Shown: piece by piece, positions 11,441 to 19,700 of the stretch | Numbering within the stretch: the stretch's first letter is position 1 | Layout of the letters: every line of letters begins with the position of its first letter | Source of the DNA: Nematopogon swammerdamellus | Lineage: Eukaryota > Arthropoda > Insecta > Lepidoptera > Adelidae | Reading direction: 5' to 3' | Assembly (NCBI GenBank): GCA_946902875.1 | Contig: OX336338.1 | Span: forward strand, 10,469,971-10,533,970 | Length of the DNA stretch: 64,000 bases | Translations under genes and position numbers: made by a program | The notes under the pieces: model-generated | Database searches by the model: none | Told to the model about the DNA's origin: nothing | The model's input: the letters and a program-made list of their open reading frames with translations, nothing else

Positions 11441-12036
11441 CCTACAACGTCCGTGATGTCAGCCCATAACACCGGGTAAACTAAGTGCGATGTCAGTGCT
11501 TCCCCCTTTGATCGTGCTGACTACACTGAACTGGTCGGAAAACACAAACTATTTACATAGCCGTTTCGACCGACGTTTAATTCAGTGCGGTGGTACCAAC
11601 CCGGTCAGGTTAAACCCTACCACCAAGTAAGATTAGGAGGGAAGGGACCTACAGTTTTACGAGGAATCCTAATATTACTTGGTGGTAGGGTTTAACCCGC
11701 CCGGGTTGGTACCACCGCACTGAATGAAACGTCGGTTAAAACGGCTATGTAAATAGTTTGTGTTTTCCGACCAGTTCAGTGTAGCCGGCACGATCAAAGG
11801 GGGAAGCACTGACATGGCACCTAGTTCACCCGGTGTTATGAGCTGACATAACGGACGTTGTAGGTGATGTAGCCAACCGTGTCAGTTTCCATAAAAAAAA
11901 AAAAAAAAAAGAATCCGAACCTCGGTCAGCCTCCAACGGTCAGCGGTCACCCATCCAAGTACTGACCGCACCCAGCGTTGCTTAATATTCAATAGCGACA
12001 GTTGACTGTCTGCACCACTGAGCTATCGAAGCTGAC
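11434..12036 (-). mobile_element. SINE type A (tRNA-like + 5S-like head), interrupted
   Basis: Reading on the minus strand from 12036: a tRNA-like start (TATCGAAGC..., with TAGCTCAGTGGTGCAGACAG), then a 5S-rRNA-like block (AAGCAACGCTGGGTGCGGTC, AGTACTTGGATGGGTGACCG), then the common SINE body (GTAAAACTGTAGGTCCCTTC, 'gggttggtaccaccgcactg', 'cactgacatcg') to 11434. It is interrupted at 11670-11910 by a second SINE. Confidence 0.8.
11664..11916 (+). mobile_element. 5'-truncated SINE type A nested in SINE, GAATCC duplication
   Basis: Insert 11670-11910 starts within the central SINE domain (ACTTGGTGGTAGGGTTTAAC) and runs to the 3' end and a poly(A) of about 18. Both sides carry GAATCC (11664-11669 and 11911-11916), so it inserted into an existing SINE in the opposite orientation. 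Confidence 0.8.
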
Positions 12037-12175
12037 GTGGTCCTATTTTAATTGGGTCAAGATCGGATTGGAAAGCGAGGCGGAATCGCGAGGCCGAAGG
12101 CCGAGCGATTCCGCCGAGTACATTAATAGCAAAAAATTACTAAAAAAAACTGTGAAATAAAAAAAACGTTTTAAA
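12037..12175. repeat. Linker with a GC-rich palindrome in the composite block
   Basis: Matches the linker 36690-36770 of the inverted partner block, but carries an extra segment with arms GGCGGAATCGC and GCGATTCCGCC around 'gaggccgaaggccga' (12079-12116), absent from the partner. Confidence 0.6.
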
Positions 12176-12504
12176 AAACATAAAACCGACTTCCTAAAAA
12201 AAGGAAAACTAAAAAACTATTTAAAATAAATATGAAATAAAAACCTAAAAAAAAAAACGAACCCTAGAGTTGAAGGCGGTGCTAAAGCAAGCAAAAATGA
12301 TGCATGAAAGAAAACATGAGTGGATGATAATATCCTTTGTGATTTGTGTAGCCTTTTTAGCACCGCCTTCAACTCTAGGGTTCGTTTTTTTTTTTAGGTT
12401 TTTATTTCATATATTTTTGAAGGCGGTTTTTATATTTTTATTTTAAATAGTTTTTTAGTTTTCCTTTTTTTAGGAAGTCGGTTTTATGTTTTTTAAAACG
12501 TTTT
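12176..12504. repeat. Fold-back hairpin element, copy 1
   Basis: Arms of about 100 bp (ACATAAAACCGACTTCC ... ACCCTAGAGTTGAAGGCGGT and its complement) surround a loop of about 80 bp. The second copy is at 36331-36680. The left arm here lacks about 35 bp that the right arm keeps (the 'atatatttttgaaggcgg' region). Confidence 0.75.
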
Positions 12505-13119
12505 GGCTTGCTGTAGTTAGTGTAAAAAGGCGACGTCTGTATGCCTGCAACGAGTAACTCGAAAATGGCTGAACCAAATTAATTATCTATGTAAGTATAC
12601 TTTGTGATTCCTGACTCTTGAAATTGTGTTACCTCCGGGAGTTCTAGTATTATTCAAAGTTTCAGACAATTGTTTAAGACCGACTTTAAGAACTACCGGT
12701 TGTGACAGTCACACATGCAAACACATTTTATAAGGTGCCAGCAAAGTGTCCACGGAACCCTAAAAAGAGCATCTACTACCTGATAATAATGACATGAGTA
12801 AGACAGCTTGTCTGATTGGTAGTCCGGGTCCGGACGTATCACATCCATCACCGGTGATTACACCGCACTGCGGCGGAGGCGGGGGGTAGGTTGTACGAGT
12901 AGGTAAACGCTACCGTGGGGGTAATATTCACTGTTAAAAACGTTGTCTAACTATGACTTATTTCAAAACGTTTCTGCCCGTCGTCGTCGTTAGAAGCTAT
13001 TTTATCAAGTGTTACGGAGACATGTAATATTTATTATATTGTGGTTTGTACGGTAACATGTCATTCGACCCATTACTATCGCGTTTTCTATCGGAACTAG
13101 GCGCCAAGCTAGTGCGGCC
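12505..13119. other. No gene seen
   Basis: Short dispersed-repeat pieces ('cggaaccctaaaaag' at 12755) and a GC-rich patch at 12860-12890. Nothing coding recognised. Confidence 0.35.
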
Positions 13120-13250
13120 CTTTGATCGTGCTGGCTATACTGGCACGACCAAAACGAAGCACTGGCATGGCACCTAGTTCACCAAGGTGCTATGGGCTAA
13201 CATCACGGGTGTAGTGGGTATTGTAGCCAAGCATATGGTTCCATAAAAGA
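13120..13250 (+). mobile_element. SINE type A 3' fragment
   Basis: Contains 'ctttgatcgtgctggcta', 'aagcactggcatggcacc' and 'gggctaacatcacggg', then 'gtagccaa..ggttccataaaa', matching the last third of the type A SINE. Diverged and 5'-truncated. Confidence 0.65.
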
Positions 13251-14403
13251 TAATACTGAACTTGAGGGAAAAGAAAACTTTCATTTCAGTTTAATTTTTT
13301 TAGCCGCCAAGTTTTAGCCCCTATCTAGTAAGTTAAGGGAAGGGTCGTACAGTTTTACATTGGAATATATTTACACAAATAAATTACACTATCACATTCA
13401 TCCATCTATATCTACAGGAAAGTGTCCAACTTTGTCAGATGAGTTTGCTACGCGTGGCGTGAGCTGCGCATGACAACGCGCAGATGTCGCCTCCGTAGCG
13501 AGCGATCAGTACCTCGGGCTCGAGCAATTTTGTCACTTTTGTAAAGATATCGCGAAGTCATCGCGAGCGGAGTCATCGATAATCGATTTCGTATTCAAAT
13601 TCGCGATCGAGGCGAGGAAATTATGATAATGGAAGCAAACCCCCTTCGGGCGTATATTTTTAAAGTATTTTAAATAAGAAGGGCAAGGACGAGAGAGGCG
13701 ACGGGGAAGCCATGTCTGTGTTAGATATAACTTTTCAGGGTTCCGTATTCATTGTTACTGGCGGGACGCTTAAAAAATCGATTAGTGTCTGCTCGTCCCT
13801 CCGTCGCGTCGCGCTGTCCAAGGAGACTATTCCGGAACATAAAGCCCAATAAATCTAAAAATATAAATCACAAGGGAGTCCATTTAGTCCTTACGGCATG
13901 AAAACTATCTTGAAGTTTAAATCTATGTCATACCCCAAAGGTGTTCTGTTATAAAATGCCTAGAGGCATTAAGTGTTACCTTTTGCCCATATTTTATTTG
14001 AGTGCAATAAATATATACAATACAATACAATATCTTAAACGCAAGAGATAGGAGAATACGAGTATAATAATGATTCTGAGTGTGAACTGCGGAGGCGAAT
14101 GAGCGCGGCTGCGCTGCCGGGTTGCTGTGGTATCATTTCGTTATCAGCGTCAAAGAATTCAAGGAATACGTCATGCTAAAAGCCTCCTACCACACAGGGT
14201 GTATTCCATCTCCTAACTAGCCTTGCTTGCACAATATTATCACTTTGTTCTCACAGTATCGATAACCGAGCTGGACTCAAGTTACCATTGTTTGTCTTCT
14301 GCGAAATCTAGACCATATAAATTTGAGGGAAAGAATTGTTATCATTTTGTAAACTACATATTAAAAATTTAATTAAATATATAAATGTACTAACATTTCG
14401 TAA
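13251..14403. other. No exon recognised; candidate upstream region of the nuclear receptor
   Basis: Includes a GC-richer patch at 13430-13620 and a LINE tail at 13946-14032. Any 5' UTR exon or promoter of the plus-strand receptor gene could lie here, but nothing in the sequence identifies it. Confidence 0.3.
13946..14032 (+). mobile_element. LINE 3' tail ('gcctagaggcat' type)
   Basis: AATGCCTAGAGGCATTAAG, 'accttttgcccatatttt', 'gagtgcaataaatatata' and (caata)n. Contains an AATAAA. The same tail in reverse is at 7645-7735. Confidence 0.6.
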
Positions 14404-14750
14404 GTGGCGGGTGGCCGAGTGGTTTGGGCGGCGGCTTCTCGTGCGAGAGGTCCGAGGTTCGAATCCGTTCAGTTTTATCGGACAAAAAAATATACTTGCA
14501 TACCTACACCTGCTGCTTCATCGTTCGGAACCGGTGTAAAACTGTAAGTCCCTTCCCTTGCCCTTTACTAGGTGGTAGGTTCAAGTTGCAGCCGACTGGG
14601 TTGGTAACACCGTTGACCGCTAGCAGCCTCGGTTGTGTTCTCCTCTAGGCCAGTATAGCCAGCAATCTAAAGGGAAGTCTTCGGTATGGCACCTACCTTC
14701 TCGGAGGTGATATTGTCTGGTCGGAGCATGGTCTGCTCTGGTCTGGTCTG
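14404..14750 (+). mobile_element. SINE type B (tRNA Ser/Leu-like head)
   Basis: Begins GTGGCGGGTGGCCGAGTGGT, with the tRNA A-box (TGGCCGAGTGG) and B-box (GGTTCGAATCC), a long anticodon-like stem as in class II tRNAs, then a body with GTAAAACTGTAAGTCCCTTC, 'ctaggtggtaggttcaagt' and 'gggttggtaacaccg', ending 'ccttctcggaggtgatattg'. The centre is shared with the type A SINE. It is not a functional tRNA gene: the acceptor stem does not close and SINE body follows. Confidence 0.8.
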
Positions 14751-14755
14751 CATTT

Positions 14756-14808
14756 CTCACCGTGTATGTCCTAAAAGGCGACTAAGGGATATTGACTCCC
14801 TACCACCT
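14756..14808 (+). mobile_element. 'gtcgccttttac' LINE-tail module
   Basis: 'ctaaaaggcgactaaggg', preceded by 'ctcaccgtgtatgtc', matches modules at 32815-32935 (reverse), 45635-45735, 48745-48795 (reverse) and 62285-62440. Confidence 0.55.
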
Positions 14809-14809
14809 A

Positions 14810-15048
14810 CGACTAGGTGGTAGGGTTTAACCCGCCCGGGTTGGTACCACCGCACTGAATGAAGTTCGGTCCAAACGGCTATGTAAATAGTTTGTGTTTT
14901 CCCTCCAGTTCAGTGTAGCCGGCACGACCGAAGGGAAACACTGACGTGGCACCAAGTTCACCCGGTGTTATAGGCTGACACACAGAACATCTTTGGGCTG
15001 ACATCACGGATATTGTAGGTGATGTAGCCAACCGTGTCAGTTTTTGAA
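14810..15048 (+). mobile_element. SINE type A 3' fragment with a small internal duplication
   Basis: Starts at the central domain (CTAGGTGGTAGGGTTTAACC) and runs to 'gtagccaaccgtgtcagttt'. Near the end 'ggctgacacacagaacatct' is followed by a second 'gggctgacatcacggatatt', a small local duplication. Confidence 0.75.
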
Positions 15049-15254
15049 TATATTTATTGAGGGAGACCTACTCAACCGATTGACATAGAGTCTTTACCGA
15101 CTTTACCGTGGGCGGAGCTGCGGGCACAACTAGTCTTAAATAAGATAAACCTCAAAGAAGAAACATTCCTAAATGAGCTAAGTTCATAAATCTACATATT
15201 AGGTGAAACTACAGAGCTTTCAAAATTATATTTTTTTATCGAAATCGCGACATG

Positions 15255-15390
15255 TTGCGCCGAAGCACCCATGGGGTGTCTAACGACGCCCATGGACATT
15301 CAGTCGTATGCGGGGGTTGCGAATGCCATGCCGGCCTGACAGGTGCCCATTCCCGCCCCCTCTTGAAGGATTCGAGATGAAATGGTAACT
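15255..15390. repeat. Dispersed repeat shared with 3390-3520
   Basis: Reverse-complement match to the repeat at 3250-3560, with GACGCCCATGGACATTCAGT and 'atgccggcctgacaggtgcc'. Identity unknown. Confidence 0.55.
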
Positions 15391-15427
15391 GATTGAGCAC
15401 TCTATCGCAATAACTTTTTTTTTCAGC

Positions 15428-15768
15428 TAATATCACCTCCGAGAAGGTAGGTGCCATACCGGAGGCTTCCCTGGATTGCTGGCTATACTGGACTAGAGGA
15501 GAACACAACCGAGGCTGCTATGCGGCCATCTTACATCCAGTACGGTGGTACCAACTCAGTCGGCTACAATTTGAGCCTACCACCTAGTAAGGGGCAAGGG
15601 AAGGGACCTACAGTTTTACACCGGTTCCGAACGGTGAAGCAGCAGGTGTAGGTATGCACGTAAATTTTTTCGTCAGATAAAACTCATTGGTACACGCCGA
15701 CCGGATTCGAACCGAGGACCTCTCGCATGAGAAGCCGATGCCCAAACCACTCGGCCACCCGCCGCTTC
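15428..15768 (-). mobile_element. SINE type B, reverse orientation, next to receptor exon 1
   Basis: On the minus strand it starts at the tRNA-like head (GGCGGGTGGCCGAGTGGTTT at about 15768) and ends with 'ccttctcggaggtgatatt' near 15428. It ends only about 35 bp upstream of the splice acceptor of the receptor's first coding exon (15800-15801). Confidence 0.8.
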
Positions 15769-15801
15769 TTGGGCATTAGGAAGGCAATGGTTTCTCGGCA
15801 G

Positions 15802-15934
15802 GTATGAACGGTAGCTGCGCGCTGGGCAAGGCGGAGACGGCGTGCCGCGTGTGCGGCGACAAGGCGTCCGGCAAGCACTACGGCGTCGCTTCCTGCGATG
15901 GATGCAGGGGATTCTTTAAGAGGAGTATACGAAG
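15802..15934 (+). CDS. Nuclear receptor coding exon 1 (first zinc finger)
   Basis: Acceptor ttctcggcag at 15792-15801; the exon opens GT then ATG (15804). It encodes [20 protein letters not shown] through KRSIR and ends CGA AG before gtacca. Zinc finger 1 is C-x2-C-x13-C-x2-C with P-box CDGCRG. The donor reads AAG/gtacca, and a SINE begins immediately after those six intron bases. SINEs lie on both sides of this 133-bp exon. Confidence 0.9.
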
Positions 15935-16699
15935 GTACCAGCCTCGATAGCTCAGTGGTGCAGACAGTCGACTGTCGCTATTGATTGTTAAGCAACGCTG
16001 GCCGCGGTCAGTACTTGGATGGGTGACCGCTCGACCGTCCCAGGCTTACCGTGGTTCGGATTCCACGTAAAACTTTAGGTCCCTTCCCTTCTTACCTTAC
16101 TAGGTGGTAGGGTTCAACCCGCCCGGGTTGATACCACCGCACTGAATGAATCGTCGGTCGAAACGGCTATGTAAATAGTTTGTGTTTTCCGACCAGCACT
16201 GACATGGCACCTAGCTCACCCGGTGGTATGGGCTGACATCGCGGATGTTGTATGTAGGTAATAGCCAATCGTGTCAGTTTCCATAAAAAAATACCATTTT
16301 ATTTGAACCTCACATTGTTGGCTTCGTCATGTACCTACTAAGCACCCGCCACACCAGGTTCCGTCTCAGTGCTTCCCTTGACGCCTAGCCTAATATGTAA
16401 GCACTTACACGACCAAAGTCAATAGCTGACATTTCACCAAGTTCTGGCTAACACCTGATGTTTGTAGGAAAATAAGTCAAAGAAGAAGTGCGCTCTCCAG
16501 AAGCGTCACACGCTTTGTGTTCGCTCTCAGGAACCTGGACTACGTGTGCAAAGACAACAACCAATGTGTGGTGGACGTGACGCGACGCAACCAGTGCCAG
16601 GCTTGCCGCTTCGCCAAGTGTCTGCGTGTCAATATGAAGCGGGACGGTGAGTGTTACAAACAACCTGATACAACTGACTACATACAGATAAAAAACAAC

Positions 16700-16737
<38 letters not shown>

Positions 16738-19700
16738 GACCCTGGTATGTCACCTTGCATGGTCGGGAGTAAACATTCGAAAGTAGCTGCCAGAACCTAA
16801 CGTCATAACAAGGACAAGAATAGAATAGAAATATTTTATTACACACAAAAACACTAACAAAGTTACAGAAGACAGAAGATAACATACAGAAGAGCAATTG
16901 AAGCAAGGTCCTTGGACACAAACATATTAATAGTCAATAATTTGACAACAACAACACGATGGGTCTATGAACAGCGGTTATCGAGATATGACCAATATAC
17001 ATTTTCATGTGACAAACGGATAGAGATAGAACTGATGGAGACGTCTATTTTGAGAACCAACGTTCTCGAGATATGGCCAAAAAATGTTCACGCGACTGAT
17101 GGGTAGATCACTGAGAAGTCCAGTTTGAGTGAACCCACATGATGGGTCTAGGATAGGGTTGCCATTCGTCCGGGTACACTGGGACTTGTCACCGGTTTAG
17201 AATCACAGTCCCGGCCGTCCCGCCTGACCACCAAATGTCCCGGTCGGGAACCAAAAGTCAGTTAGATTTATCCATACTAATATTATCAAAAAACAATCTT
17301 CAAAGGGTTTAGTGTTTCTTCTTATTTCCTAACACGCCTTACAGAGTTTCAGGCATCATAAGTGCGCAGATTTCAGTCGCAGATGTCAATTATGTGTATA
17401 CATAGACAACGACCGTTCAGTGGAGACTTTTGGCTAACTATCTGTGAGCTTACAGAGCTGCGTGGATCGTTCTGAATCGGGCACCCTCCTGGGGCCTATA
17501 ATTTATTGGCTATGGACATTTAAAACCATTGCCTACCTAAATATCTAATAGAATTTATGCATAATCTATCCTTAAATGTAAAATATACCTATCACATAAA
17601 ATTTTATGTAATATTCATAGAACAGGTGCTGCATTTCTCCGCTCATAGACAACCAACTTTTCTTAGGTTTTGATATAGTGTCCCGGTCAGTACTTGCACC
17701 TACCCACCCTAATCTAGGACCAGTAAAACAAAACTGGTGGATACACCAGTTGATGACAAAGAGATTTAAATATTAGGCCTTTGATGACAAATGATTAGAT
17801 CAATGCATAAATGGATATACATGTGAATGGTTACTCAACCACACACACCGAAACGGCTGAACAGATAAAATGTGGCAGAGACGTAGCTTATGCCCTTGAA
17901 TAGGGACTTTGCTGAAACTATAGAGGGCTACAGTTTATTGACTATACTGTATAAGTATTATACTAAGTATGTAGGTATGTCTTGGTTTGTAGGAATTTAT
18001 AACACCGAAGAAGACAACATCAGGCAACGACGAGCAAGAACTTGCATCTTTCTATTCCACTGAGAAGATTCAAAATTGTTTTATGCCTCATAGGATGGAT
18101 ACTCGCATTGAAAGCCCACTACAGGCAGATATATATAATACAGAAGAATGTAGATGCGAATAATCGCGCTCACTTTCACACCTAATAAACCCACAACAAT
18201 TACATATTTATTTATTTGTCTCCACGTCCGCCCCAGGCAGCATGTCTTTTCCATTACGGTGCATTAGAAGTACCTATTTGCGGTTCTCGAAATAAGTGGC
18301 GGCGAGAAAAAAGGCGTTCGGAAGCATCTGGCTGGCGGGGGGACGAAGGGGGCCCAAGCACCTCCTTGACGGAGGGAGCTGTGACCTCGCGGAAACTTGT
18401 CTCGCTCATCTTTGGAGAAAATCAGAGAATAAGTTCGAAGAGAAGTCGCTAGAAAGCACGGAAGAAAACAATTATGCTAAAAAATCTCCTTATAATCTGT
18501 TCTGTAATATTTTATCTTAAGATGGGCATATTTCACAATATCGCTCACCATAGAATCCTTTGAACCATTATTTGATCTTATAGTATCTTAAATATCGAGT
18601 GATATCGAAATATTATATTTCTATATCGCTTGTATAGTGTGGCACATAACAGATACGCTCAGTGTAATATTCATTCATCATTAGGGTGGACCTTAACCTT
18701 AACTTGGAAACTTTCTGGTAAGCTAAGTGCAGCTTGTTATGCCATTGAAAAAATAAAAAAACCGTGTGGTATGCAAGATGCTAAAACTGTATAGCTATTA
18801 TGCTTAATTCGATAGTCGAATAGTCCAATGCATAAATGGTAACAAGGGACATACTTATGGACGATTATTTTGGGAAATGTATAAGTATCTAACCGAATAT
18901 TTGTTCTTCAAAAAAGAGCATTACCACAGATTACTGGCATTACGTTCTGTACTCAGTGTGAAAGCCAGTCCCTGGCTTCATGTACATTACCCAGTATTTA
19001 TATTTATTAAAATATCTGCTATTCTAGGAAGTATATGCAGAAGTGATGCTCGTGAACGGGTGCTGGTTGTGAAGACTGGCCTCCTCCATGGCAGCATGTT
19101 ATCTGAATAGTACCTATACCTATGTATTTAGTACTGCATAATTAGTTAACGCTTGACTAGTTACGATTAGTACTCCAATTTTATTAACCCGTTGACAACT
19201 TGATACTTCAAGTACCTATCTTAATATTCATATATAATTTTTTTTGACAATTTACCACGATAACGGTGCCAATTTAACACATTACTCGAAATTGAATTAA
19301 GTTGATACGAATTATGTATCAAAGTTTGACAAAGGCTCTTTACACCTCATACACTTAATTCATTGAATGATTAGAAAGATCAATAAACATAAACATCAAC
19401 AAATTGAAAACATAAATCTTAAAAAACTTGGTAGAACTAACTAGGTAAATTATATTGAACAAATCATGACCGTGTGGCTTCAGAATGGCTTTTAGTCTTT
19501 GTCGCTACCATTGTGACGGTACATATAATAATGCAGGGCAGGAGGCAAAGGGCGAGAAAACATCAATTTGTCGTTAACTTGGTAGCGGAACAGCCCTAGA
19601 TAGTACATATTTAACTATTACTTATTCTGTGCCTAAAGTAGAGGACTAAAAACTATCTTCACACGTTTCATTAGCAAAACGGTTGTTCATACAACTATTT

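Larger units (their letters stand above)
9798..12504. repeat. Composite repeat block, copy 1 (inverted partner at 36331-38432)
   Basis: Begins with TTAACCGACTTCCAAAAAAG, a poly(T) stretch and a unique-looking 700-bp body, then a tandem array (10933-11440), a SINE with a second SINE inside it (11434-12036), and ends in a fold-back hairpin (12176-12500). The whole arrangement reappears in reverse order and orientation at 36331-38432. The 'AACCGACTTCCaaaaaaggagg' end is a familiar lepidopteran repeat boundary (family knowledge); the block as a unit is seen directly. Confidence 0.75.

Noticed and set aside
10864..11472. A 202-codon open frame (and 170 codons on the other strand) with repeated TDRHAFVTEPY-like motifs
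   Set aside because: It is generated by the tandem 'gtagggttccgtaac' array; the partner block at 37016-37384 has a different unit number and the frame runs into SINE sequence. No start context, splice sites or homology.
14404..14480. A possible tRNA-Ser/Leu gene (TGGCCGAGTGG and GGTTCGAATCC)
   Set aside because: The same head occurs at 15428-15768 and 25402-25788 attached to the same SINE body, the acceptor stem does not pair, and there is no terminator; it is a SINE head.
15985..16040. A possible 5S rRNA gene fragment
   Set aside because: Only about 45 bp resemble 5S rRNA and always within the type A SINE; there is no 120-bp 5S gene.
16448..16921. A 157-codon minus-strand open frame with an RE-dipeptide run
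   Set aside because: It is the antisense of receptor exon 2 and the (CT)n microsatellite; the sense strand carries a clear zinc-finger exon.
18216..18520. A possible extra receptor exon or separate gene
   Set aside because: An acceptor-like 'ccgccccag' precedes open frames, but including it would interrupt the exon 2 to exon 3 junction, which already restores [11 protein letters not shown] exactly.
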